Shown here in pieces: positions 7,443-13,837 of a stretch of DNA of 17,773 nucleotides. Where the stretch lies: positions 1-17,773 of the forward strand of contig CALNAL010000333.1 of NCBI GenBank assembly GCA_937874445.1. The letters are read 5' to 3'. The translations under genes were made by a program, and so were the position numbers. Origin of the DNA: an uncultured Acetobacteraceae bacterium (GTDB lineage: Bacteria; Pseudomonadota; Alphaproteobacteria; Acetobacterales; Acetobacteraceae). The number at the start of each line of letters is the position of its first letter. Position 1 is the stretch's first letter. The notes beneath the pieces were generated by a model, which searched no databases, was not told the DNA's origin, and was given only the letters and a program-made list of their open reading frames with translations.

Positions 7443-8072
7443 ATGCTGTCCTTGGTAGGGAATTGGATAATCATCCCTTTCATCCTCGTCCTCGAGGTGT
7501 GGGCAGCCTCGGTCATGGCCTCCCGCAAGGGGCGCTCCAGGGGATGGGCGGTTCTCACGCTATTCTTCCAGCCGGCTCTTCTTGTTTTGTGGACGCTTCC
7601 GAGCAGAAAGATGCCCGCGCAGGCGGCTCTTAAAAAATGCCCTGCCTGCGGAAGAGATGTCTCATCGGAAGCCACCGCCTGCCCGCACTGCGGGCACCCG
7701 CAGACGACTTCGCGTCGAATCCGCCGAAAAGGATATTTCGTCGAGGCCGCCGGTCTCATTGTACTTCTCGGAGCTCTCGTGTTTTTCGTATTGGATGTTC
7801 TCAAAAATTATGAGGCTATCCTGCCGACTTGTGACAGCCAGACTGCCCAAAGCGACGCGAAGGAGACAATGGCCGACGGTCCGCTGTTCAAATTGAAAGG
7901 GCTGCACATCATTGCTCTGAGAGAAATCACGACGATCTCCAGATCCCACGACGAGGTAAAATGCCGTGCCGTTGCACTCCTGAACGACACGACAAAACAC
8001 CAGATATCATATAGATTTTACAATGATCACGACTCCGTTTTCGTCGAAGCACACCTCGATGACCCCCAATGA
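7443..8072 (+). CDS. Membrane protein with zinc ribbon (moron, antisense to phage genes)
   Basis: A 209-residue protein on the strand opposite to every other gene here. GGAG lies 8 bases before the ATG; the frame is open to 7383 upstream, but that part is Arg/His-rich and lacks a ribosome site. Hydrophobic segments lie at about residues 4-24 (LSLVGNWIIIPFILVLEVWA), 34-52 and 99-119 (GLIVLLGALVFFVLDVL). Between the second and third is a zinc ribbon, CPACG-x9-CPHCG (C66, C69, C80, C83), followed by a basic RRIRRK stretch. The last 90 residues form a soluble domain with Cys130 and Cys174, which might pair if periplasmic. GC content is lower than the phage genes. Not needed for virion assembly, it is most likely a cargo gene expressed in the lysogen. 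Function unknown. Confidence 0.75.
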   Translation: MLSLVGNWIIIPFILVLEVWAASVMASRKGRSRGWAVLTLFFQPALLVLWTLPSRKMPAQAALKKCPACGRDVSSEATACPHCGHPQTTSRRIRRKGYFVEAAGLIVLLGALVFFVLDVLKNYEAILPTCDSQTAQSDAKETMADGPLFKLKGLHIIALREITTISRSHDEVKCRAVALLNDTTKHQISYRFYNDHDSVFVEAHLDDPQ

Positions 8073-8103
8073 CGCGAGGATACGAACGCGACTACCCATC
8101 GGC

Positions 8104-9525
8104 CTACGCAGCGCCCACGCCGGATTCCGCAAACCACGGGTTGGACCGCACCGAGGTAACGGAGGGGCCGGTGCCGGGCCTGTCGAGCGCGTGTGCAAGC
8201 ACCTCGCCCACCTTCCGGCCGTCGAGATTGACGGTACCGCGGAAGGTCAGGGTTTCGCCGCCGCCTGAAGCTGGAGCTATCGCCGGGCGGTAATGATTCC
8301 CCTCTTCGGGATGATAGGCATTTGGTTGCAACAGGTCTTGATTTTGGTCGGCCCAGAATCGTTTGTCCGACGACGGATACCCCCCAATCGGGTACATCCT
8401 AAAATTTCCAATACCCGGGTATTGTTTTTCTCTTTCTTTCGATCGCCTGGTGATATTTTGGTCGTCAGGTATCAAATTAAAAAATTTAGTAACGGCCCCA
8501 AAAACAGAAATAATCGCCGAGGAGTTCGCCTTCTCTAAGGCTTGCAGCATGTTTGACCAAGCGGTAGACATCGCATCAAAGTTGAATCCGATGCTTCCTT
8601 TCGCCGAGAGTCCTAGCGCGGCCTCTCGAGATGGCACCTTGCTGATGCGTTCCTTCTCTCCGATGGCCTGAGGCTCGGACGCCTGCGTCCCCATCGTGCC
8701 GGCGAGAACAAGCCGTTTGTAAGCCCACTCCAGCTCGTTGTCGAACAGCTCCGGGGAAACCCTACGCGTTTTGGGATCGACAATGCCATCGCGCTGCTCG
8801 AGGACATGCAAAAGCATACGCAGCGACGACTCGCTGTCCATCCCGGTGACCGTGTGCAGGGCCGCCGCGGTGCTTTCCACGTTGGGAAGAATGGCCTTCG
8901 CGTCGGCAATGGGACCGGCATCCCCCAGCTTCCCGCCCAGCAGAGCGCGAACGTCTGCGAAGTCCGACAAGGCCGAGGCCACATTCCTGCCGGGAGTCTT
9001 CCTGGCAATATCGAAAGCCTCATCCCGGGGTGTTGCCGTGTCGGTCGCCGGGACGCCGTGCTGTTGCAAAATCACGAGCTGGTCATTGAGACCCTTTCCG
9101 GCATCGATCAGGCGCGCGACCCCGCTGAGCGCCTGCTCAGCAACAGCATAGACCTCGCTTATGCGGGCCGGTGTCGCGCTGCCATCGTGCAGTGGCGCCC
9201 CGCCCACACGAGCAGGAAATGCCGGATCGCTGGGATCCTGGGCAGGCAGCACGAAGGCTCTTGCAGGATCGCCGCCGGCGCCGCCCGGTGCCACCGGGGT
9301 GCGCGCGCCCCCGGCAGCCCGCTCGGCACGCTCGCATGCGGCCGCCAGTCCCTCGGCAACACGCCCCGCCCCGCCGAGGGATGCGGCCATTCCATCGATC
9401 GCGACCTGCGTATTCGCTGCTGCCGTCTGGGCTTTTTCGGAGGCGGAGACGACATCCCCCAGCGGTCCGAGAATGCGGGTCGCATCGAGTGTCAGTTGAG
9501 TCCCGGTGGCGTATGCTTCGATCAT
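8104..9525 (-). CDS. Tail tape measure protein (short)
   Basis: A 473-residue protein after the frameshifting chaperone, the invariable place of the tape measure, which sets tail length and is ejected with the DNA. TAGGTGAG precedes the ATG. The first 130 residues are helical and Ala-rich (SASEKAQTAAANTQVAIDGM). The middle contains FADVRALLGGKLGDAGPIADAKAI and DNELEWAYKRLVLAG. One modest hydrophobic stretch, NSSAIISVFGAVTKFFNLIP, lies near residues 339-358. The C-terminus ends with a beta segment TLTFRGTVNLDGRKVGEVL, common at the ends of tape measures. It is short for the family, and its middle (8290 to about 9060) has visibly lower GC than neighbours, suggesting module exchange. At roughly 0.15 nm per residue it would specify a short tail. 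Confidence 0.75.
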   Translation of the reverse strand: MIEAYATGTQLTLDATRILGPLGDVVSASEKAQTAAANTQVAIDGMAASLGGAGRVAEGLAAACERAERAAGGARTPVAPGGAGGDPARAFVLPAQDPSDPAFPARVGGAPLHDGSATPARISEVYAVAEQALSGVARLIDAGKGLNDQLVILQQHGVPATDTATPRDEAFDIARKTPGRNVASALSDFADVRALLGGKLGDAGPIADAKAILPNVESTAAALHTVTGMDSESSLRMLLHVLEQRDGIVDPKTRRVSPELFDNELEWAYKRLVLAGTMGTQASEPQAIGEKERISKVPSREAALGLSAKGSIGFNFDAMSTAWSNMLQALEKANSSAIISVFGAVTKFFNLIPDDQNITRRSKEREKQYPGIGNFRMYPIGGYPSSDKRFWADQNQDLLQPNAYHPEEGNHYRPAIAPASGGGETLTFRGTVNLDGRKVGEVLAHALDRPGTGPSVTSVRSNPWFAESGVGAA

Positions 9526-9555
9526 GGCTCACCTATCGCGTGCCGAGCGGGTGAA

Positions 9556-9732
9556 TCACGTCCCCCGCTTCTCCCAGGCCATCCGCCGCCAGTCATAGTG
9601 TCCCCCCTCCGCCTCGCCGATCAGAACGATGAAGGCGAGGCGTCGCGCGGGAGACATGTTCATGGCAACATCGTAGGGCACCCCTTTGCTCATCAGATAG
9701 ATCGCATCCGAGAGCCCCGGGGTGCCGGCTAG
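9556..9732 (-). CDS. Tail assembly chaperone frameshift extension (gpGT/E+E'-like)
   Basis: After a -1 slip at the A AAA AAC heptamer, translation continues at CTA (9732) for 58 more residues to TGA at 9556-9558. This gives a fusion of about 161 residues. The extension includes SDAIYLMSKGVPYDVAMNM and ends HYDWRRMAWEKRGT. The D-W-x-x-M-x-W-E-K ending is like the T domain of other phage tail chaperones, which recruits the tape measure and tube proteins. It is short, has no strong start of its own, and begins at the zero-frame stop. Independent initiation at MSKG or MNMS cannot be excluded. The tape measure gene starts 30 bases later. Confidence 0.83.
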   Translation of the reverse strand, partial: LAGTPGLSDAIYLMSKGVPYDVAMNMSPARRLAFIVLIGEAEGGHYDWRRMAWEKRGT

Positions 9733-10040
9733 TTTTTTGCCGCTTCCTTGAGGGTCTGGGGATTGCCTTCGCTCTCCATCTCCCTGGAAAGCGCCGAGAT
9801 GACGTCCCAGCCCAGACGGTCCGCCAGCCCGCGCAGCTCTTCCTTGCTTCTCGGGAACGGTTCCGGAACGTCGTCGATCTCGCGCACCGAGGCCACCACT
9901 GCCCCGAGCCCCAGCGAGCCGCGCGTCCCGCCGCTGCCCGTGGCAACCGCATCCATCAGCTCGATGAAATCGCCGGGGGCCAGCCGCTTCCAGCCGATCT
10001 TGCGTCCGTCAGGGGCGGCGAGAATCTTCATCTGCCCCAT
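9729..10040 (-). CDS. Tail assembly chaperone, short (zero-frame) product
   Basis: A 103-residue protein between the tube and tape measure genes, the position of the chaperone that coats the tape measure while the tube assembles (lambda gpG, P2 gpE role). It starts at the TGATG overlap with the tube stop, with AGGGTGA upstream; a second ATG three codons later is possible. Chaperone-like segments are GWKRLAPGDFIELMDAVATG, VVASVREIDDVPEPFPRSKEEL and LRGLADRLGWDVISALSREM. The zero frame ends with codons GCA AAA AAC TAG, which contain a perfect -1 slippery heptamer. The product ending here is the analogue of lambda gpG or P2 gpE. Confidence 0.85.
   Translation of the reverse strand: MGQMKILAAPDGRKIGWKRLAPGDFIELMDAVATGSGGTRGSLGLGAVVASVREIDDVPEPFPRSKEELRGLADRLGWDVISALSREMESEGNPQTLKEAAKN
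9732..9738 (-). promoter_or_regulatory. Programmed -1 ribosomal frameshift site (A AAA AAC)
   Basis: On the minus strand the zero-frame codons GCA AAA AAC TAG hold the X XXY YYZ heptamer A AAA AAC in exact phase, directly before the stop. An AAGGA sequence lies about 6 bases upstream and could act as an internal Shine-Dalgarno stimulator, as in dnaX, though it is closer than the 10 bases found there. The sequence after the stop is GC-rich and contains CCCCGGGG, but I cannot show a defined stimulatory hairpin. The conserved-looking extension supports real use. Confidence 0.83.
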
Positions 10041-10474
10041 CAGACGATCACCCTGCGCTGTGCGCTCCAGCCGATCGACTGCTTGACCGCGTCATCGACC
10101 TTCCACGTCCCGGCGTCCCCGAGATGGAACTGCACGGCGTTGAAGCAGAACACCGTGCGCGAGCCGTCGAGTTCGGAGACATACTGGTAGATCTGCGCAT
10201 CGGGGATGCCCACCCCGTTCTCCCACATCGTCTCGATCGCGGTGACGACCTGGTCGAGTCCGTTGCCGCTGCGCGAGACGGCAATGGTGCCCGACCAGCC
10301 ATTGGGAATGAACTTCTGCCGCCGCTTGCCGTCGATGCCCTTGAGGGTGATCGTGACACTGTCCTGCTTGGGCGAGAACCCTTCGACGATCCCGAGATCA
10401 ACCGTGAGTCCGTTCCACTTGACGACGACCTTGGATTGCCGGCCGAGGTCGAAAGCGCCGCTGTCTGTTGCCAT
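10040..10474 (-). CDS. Tail tube protein
   Basis: A 144-residue protein immediately after the sheath gene, which polymerises into the inner tube of the contractile tail. It starts MATDSGAFDLGRQSKVVVKW with GGGAGAAGG just upstream. The beta-rich pattern (KVVVKWNGLTVDLGIVEGFSPKQ, VTITLKGIDGKRRQKFIPNG, WSGTIAVSRSG) and the C-terminal TWKVDDAVKQSIGWSAQRRVIV match tube proteins in size and layout. The helix LDQVVTAIETMWENG in the middle is also usual. Its stop overlaps the chaperone start as TGATG. Assignment rests on position, length and fold pattern. I cannot say which tube family (Mu gpM, P2 FII or XkdM type) it joins. Confidence 0.83.
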   Translation of the reverse strand: MATDSGAFDLGRQSKVVVKWNGLTVDLGIVEGFSPKQDSVTITLKGIDGKRRQKFIPNGWSGTIAVSRSGNGLDQVVTAIETMWENGVGIPDAQIYQYVSELDGSRTVFCFNAVQFHLGDAGTWKVDDAVKQSIGWSAQRRVIV

Positions 10475-10486
10475 CTGCCTTCTCCC

Positions 10487-12046
10487 TTACGCCGCCGCCG
10501 AAGCCAGGCGCGTGACGTTCACGGTGGTGCCGCCTTCGAGGTTGACGATGAACTTCTCGTTGATCGCCTGGTATTGCACCTGCACATCCGCCTGCACGTA
10601 GCCGAGCGAGGTGCGGGCGGGCGGATTGTTCGTCGCATCGCAGACCACCGCGAAGGGCGTGCTGCCGTCCACGCTGCCGAGCAGGCCCTGGCCGAGCAGG
10701 TTGGTCAGGAAGGTCTTGAGCGTGGCGTCGATCTCGTCGAGCAGGTCCGAATTGATGACCTCGCCGCAGTAGCCGCCCATCCCGGCATCGAGCGTCGCCG
10801 CGATGTAGTTGGTCATACGCGTATAGTTGTCGCCCTGCACTACAGCACTGCTGGAGGAGTTGTGGCCGGCACGGCAGGTCCACATGTCCAGCCCCCCGGC
10901 GCCGGGGTTGGTGATGACGTCGATGCCGGCGGCGATCAGCACCCCCAGCTCGGCCTGCGAGTAGGTCGTGTTGGTCGGATCGGCCGAGGTGCCCGCCTTC
11001 TGCGAGCCCACGACACTGTAGAGGTTCTTGTTGAGGGTCGTGGTCTGCGGCGAGAGATTGGCCAGCCGCCCGGCCACGAAGGGCTGCGGGCTCACCAGCC
11101 GCGTCACGGCGTTGGCGGCGTCGTACCAGTAGATCCAGTCGCCGAACATCAGCTTGGTGGCGTAGCTGTCGAGCGCGGCCGTGGCCTTGACCGTCACGGC
11201 GTTGGCGATCGTGTCGCCGCTCGGCCCGGCGAGAATCATGTAGATGCCCTCGGCCAGACCGAAAGCGTTGATGGTGCTCCACTGCGTGGAATCGGTGGCA
11301 TCGCAGATGTCGCCGATGCTGCACCCCTGCCCGCGCAGGGCATACATGCCGGTGCGACCGCCGGTCACATCCGAGCCGACCAGAAGGGCGGTCGTGATCG
11401 TGGTGGCCCCGTCGGTGCCGCCGGAGAGGGTCACGGCCGCGGTGGTGGTGCTGGTGGAGGGAACGGTCGTGCCGGCCCCCGCGGTGGCGATGACGATCTG
11501 CGAGGCCGCGCGCAGCGAGGTGATGCCGTTGTTGACCGCCGCCGCCGCCGCCACCGCAAGTGCGTTGCCGGTGCCTGCGAGATTGTCGAACGCTTCGGAG
11601 GCCATGCCGGGCTTGGTGATGACGAGGCGATAGGTGCCCGCCTGGCTGCCGCTGGTCCAGTAGGCCGCCACGGCGTTGCCGCCGGAGCCGGTGTATTTGC
11701 TGGTCAGGGTCAGGAAGTTGGCGCCGAGGGTGCCGGCAGCCGCGGTGTCGGTGCCGTCGGTCACGCGCACGCAACGGAAGCTGCTGGCCCCCTGCTGCAC
11801 CATGGCGGCAACGTGGGTGCCCATGTCGTAGGTGCGGTTCTGGATCGCCCCGAAGGCCGCGGCATAGTCGGCCATGGTGCCCACGACGGTGGGCTTGTTG
11901 ACCGGCCCCCACGGCGCGGTTCCGACCACGCCGACGACGTTGGTCGGCACCCCGTTGAGCGCCAGCGTCTGCGGTGAGACGATCTGGACGTAGAGATCCG
12001 GCACCACCAGTGCGGTGGTGTTGATGCTGCCCTTCTGGACGATCAC
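10487..12046 (-). CDS. Contractile tail sheath protein
   Basis: A 519-residue protein forming the outer helical sheath that contracts to drive the tube through the host envelope. The N-terminal region has the typical VGVVGTAPWGPVNKP block (about residues 38-52) and the AAMVQQGASSFRCVRV block (about 80-95), as in Mu gpL/P2 FI-type sheaths. The C-terminal domain has PFAVVCDATNNP and GYVQADVQVQYQAINEKFIV (about residues 465-500), which in sheath proteins form the handshake with neighbouring subunits and the tube contact. The middle section (about residues 110-250) is Ala/Thr/Gly-rich and likely an outer domain. Start is GTG with an excellent Shine-Dalgarno. It is followed 12 bases later by the tube gene, the standard sheath-tube pair. 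Confidence 0.93.
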   Translation of the reverse strand: MIVQKGSINTTALVVPDLYVQIVSPQTLALNGVPTNVVGVVGTAPWGPVNKPTVVGTMADYAAAFGAIQNRTYDMGTHVAAMVQQGASSFRCVRVTDGTDTAAAGTLGANFLTLTSKYTGSGGNAVAAYWTSGSQAGTYRLVITKPGMASEAFDNLAGTGNALAVAAAAAVNNGITSLRAASQIVIATAGAGTTVPSTSTTTAAVTLSGGTDGATTITTALLVGSDVTGGRTGMYALRGQGCSIGDICDATDSTQWSTINAFGLAEGIYMILAGPSGDTIANAVTVKATAALDSYATKLMFGDWIYWYDAANAVTRLVSPQPFVAGRLANLSPQTTTLNKNLYSVVGSQKAGTSADPTNTTYSQAELGVLIAAGIDVITNPGAGGLDMWTCRAGHNSSSSAVVQGDNYTRMTNYIAATLDAGMGGYCGEVINSDLLDEIDATLKTFLTNLLGQGLLGSVDGSTPFAVVCDATNNPPARTSLGYVQADVQVQYQAINEKFIVNLEGGTTVNVTRLASAAA

Positions 12047-12195
12047 TGCGCGGCCTCCTTCTCAGGCGCTGTCACTTTCACGACGTACGCGGATCGTTCA
12101 TCCGCGAGCACCTTCTCGATCTCGGCGGCGTCGGAGATGACGTCGCCTTTCCGGTGCCCGCCGAAAGGCGTCACCACCACCAACTCGATTGCCAT
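12043..12195 (-). CDS. Small protein (50 aa) upstream of tail sheath
   Basis: A 50-residue protein starting MAIELVVVTPFGGHRKGDVI and ending VTAPEKEAAQ. AAAGG lies about 7 bases before its ATG. Its TGA stop overlaps the GTG start of the sheath gene (GTGA), and its last codons carry the sheath gene's AAGGAGG ribosome site. Many Mu-like phages have a very small protein of this size directly before the sheath gene (DUF2635-type). The TPFGGHRKGDVI segment has the look of short phage proteins with a beta-hairpin and a KGD-V-I turn, but I do not claim homology. The tight coupling suggests it is made together with the sheath. Confidence 0.72.
   Translation of the reverse strand: MAIELVVVTPFGGHRKGDVISDAAEIEKVLADERSAYVVKVTAPEKEAAQ
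12054..12060 (-). promoter_or_regulatory. Strong Shine-Dalgarno deciding the sheath GTG start
   Basis: AAGGAGG on the minus strand lies 7 bases before the GTG at 12046. It supports the GTG start of the tail sheath gene; there is no ATG close by in that frame. The motif is inside the coding sequence of the upstream 50-residue gene. Confidence 0.8.
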
Positions 12196-12208
12196 TCGAT
12201 TTGCCTTT

Positions 12209-12246
12209 CAGAAGGTCTGGTCAGAAGATCTGGTCAGAAGGTCTTT
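12209..12246. repeat. 13-base tandem direct repeat, about 2.8 copies
   Basis: On the plus strand the unit is CAGAAGGTCTGGT (12209-12221), then CAGAAGATCTGGT (12222-12234) with one change, then a partial copy CAGAAGGTCT ending near 12245. The repeat covers the stop codon of the putative tail-terminator gene and most of the short gap before the 50-residue gene. A unit of 13 is not a multiple of three, which fits drift in non-coding sequence after the stop. It probably arose by replication slippage. Confidence 0.85.
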
Positions 12247-13190
12247 GAAACGGTCACGGCCAGCTTTCCACCGGAAACGGTGAGGCCGGGAATCGGCGCC
12301 GGTCCCGCCAGCACGTTGCCCGTCACCGGGACCATGACGGCCCCGCCGCCGTTGAGCGTGGCCCCGGGGAACAGCATCACCGGCTGCATCTTGCTCAGGA
12401 GCGTGGGATACTCGATCGTGTAGGAAAGGTCGCGCCGCCACAGCCGATCCTTGCCCGGCAGGTCATCCGTTTCGGTTGCGCGATAGATCAGCCGGCCGAG
12501 GGAACCGTCCGCCAGCGTCAGCCACGGGGTCCCGGCCAGCCCCGCATCGACCGCCCCCGCAACGGTTTCGCGGGCCTGCGGGGTCGGCGCCCAGCAGGCA
12601 ATCCGAAAGCCCTGCTGCTGGCGGCGAACTTCCATGGTCGCGGCCTGGTCGCAGACCACCCTGGCCAGGATGTCCTCGCCCGCGAGGGTCAGCGCGGCCC
12701 CGGAGGCCGATGCCCCCGCGATGGCCGCAGCCAACGTGGCGGCCACGCTCTGCGGCGTGTCGGCCGGCGTGCAGCGGTAAGCATAGCTTCCGGCGGAAGG
12801 CCCGTGGTTGACCAGGATGCCGACCACCTGAGTCGCCGAGGCCTCTCCCGTGAAGGTGACGACCTCTCCGACCAGGCCGGCCGCCAGCGTCGGAATTCTC
12901 GGCGGGCCGCGCCGCCAGCGCTGCTCGAAGCGCGTCGTCAACTTCGTCGTTCCCGCCTCGGCAGATACCGACACGTGGACCTTGCCCGCCACCAGCTCGC
13001 CGGTGATGTCATTGGCCGAGGGGAAGCCCCAGTAGAGCCGGATCGTGCGGCAGTCCGTCATCGTGCCGCGGACCGGGGCCTGCCAGGCCAGCACGCTCGT
13101 CTCGTCCGAGCCGGGATCGTAGGCGCCGGGAAAGAGAATGCCGGCGATGGCGGAAACCAGCCCCTTCGAAACATCGCTGAGATCTGCCAT
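12234..13190 (-). CDS. Putative tail terminator/completion protein
   Basis: A 318-residue protein two genes before the sheath gene, where contractile phages usually encode the tail terminator that caps the tube and sheath. The start MADLSDVSKGLVSAIAGILFPGAYDP is chosen for its TGATG overlap; the 11 residues upstream belong to the preceding gene's end. Visible blocks are TDCRTIRLYWGFPSANDITGEL, KVHVSVSAEAGTTKLTTRFEQRWRR, FRIACWAPTPQARETVAGAVD, and RLWRRDLSYTIEYPTLL, which resemble the closing strands of terminator-type proteins. An Ala-rich stretch (VAATLAAAIAGASASGAALTL) lies in the middle. Usual terminators are about 130-200 residues, so this one is long. Its 3' end lies in a 13-base tandem repeat. 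Confidence 0.55.
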   Translation of the reverse strand: MADLSDVSKGLVSAIAGILFPGAYDPGSDETSVLAWQAPVRGTMTDCRTIRLYWGFPSANDITGELVAGKVHVSVSAEAGTTKLTTRFEQRWRRGPPRIPTLAAGLVGEVVTFTGEASATQVVGILVNHGPSAGSYAYRCTPADTPQSVAATLAAAIAGASASGAALTLAGEDILARVVCDQAATMEVRRQQQGFRIACWAPTPQARETVAGAVDAGLAGTPWLTLADGSLGRLIYRATETDDLPGKDRLWRRDLSYTIEYPTLLSKMQPVMLFPGATLNGGGAVMVPVTGNVLAGPAPIPGLTVSGGKLAVTVSKTF

Positions 13191-13837
13191 CAGATTTCCG
13201 CCTGCGAGGCCGTGATCTCGCATCCGAGAGGGGAATAGAGCACGCCCGAAACGATGTAGCGGCTGGGCGTGGCAAGGTCGTCATACATCACGTCGGCAAA
13301 TTCGATCTGCGCAGGTCCGGCCGGCATCAGCACCTTCACCCAGGGAGAGCGCACGTCGCCGGGAAGGTTCGAGAGCGTGCCCTGCCCGTTCCCGCTCTCG
13401 GTCAGCGCCGCCGGCCACGAGGTGAGGAGGGTCGCCTCGTTCGTGGTGGAATCGCTGCCGTAGTAGTCGCTGCCCGGGGAGCCCGACTGCGGCCGCCTGA
13501 TGGTCAGCATGCGGTCGCAACGGATGGCCAGCGGCGGGGCGATATCGTCGCATGTCGCCACGAAATAGGTCAGCCCCGAGGCCACGAGATAGTCGCCCAC
13601 GGCCAGGGCGGTCGCATCGGTCAGGACATAGAAGGCGCGATTGTCGAAGGATGTCGGGCTGGCAAAGGAGAATCGCGCGGCGGTATCGAAGGCCGCGGGC
13701 TGGGTCGCGACCAGGTTGCCCGCTGCGATGGCCGCATCGGCCGTGCCCGGGCGATAGATGGCGCACGCGTTGCCCAGCTTGGCCGCGGCCTTGCCGTAGC
13801 CGGCACGGAGTTTCGCGCGGATCGCGGAGATGTCCAT
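13190..13837 (-). CDS. Hypothetical structural protein, neck/connector region
   Basis: A 215-residue protein starting MDISAIRAKLRAGYGKAAAK at the ATG of a TGATG overlap with the upstream gene. The first 25 residues are a basic helix. The rest is beta-rich (FYVLTDATALAVGDYLVASGLTYFVATCDD, then WVKVLMPAGPAQIEFADVMYDDL, and near the end RYIVSGVLYSPLGCEITASQAEI). The phrases on parameter-like strands (VGDYLV, TYFVA) recall neck or stopper proteins, but I cannot name the family. Translation is probably coupled to both neighbours, since its own stop forms TGATG with the next gene. The location directly before the putative tail terminator supports a head-tail joining role. Confidence 0.58.
   Translation of the reverse strand: MDISAIRAKLRAGYGKAAAKLGNACAIYRPGTADAAIAAGNLVATQPAAFDTAARFSFASPTSFDNRAFYVLTDATALAVGDYLVASGLTYFVATCDDIAPPLAIRCDRMLTIRRPQSGSPGSDYYGSDSTTNEATLLTSWPAALTESGNGQGTLSNLPGDVRSPWVKVLMPAGPAQIEFADVMYDDLATPSRYIVSGVLYSPLGCEITASQAEI

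Noticed and set aside
7412..7804. Minus-strand open frame of 130 codons opposite the moron.
   Set aside because: It would keep gene direction uniform, but the plus-strand product has membrane segments, a zinc ribbon and a ribosome site, while this one has only shadow cysteines.
8023..8293. Two small plus-strand frames beyond the moron.
   Set aside because: They overlap the moron's end and the conserved C-terminus of the tape measure, with no ribosome site or motif.
9593..9952. 119-codon minus-strand frame over the chaperone region.
   Set aside because: It is the third frame, not the one reached by the -1 slip, and its product is Arg/Ser-rich without chaperone features.
10124..11977. 617-codon open frame on the plus strand opposite the sheath gene.
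   Set aside because: The composition is Gly/Arg/Asp/His-rich without domain patterns, and the opposite strand encodes a clear sheath protein.
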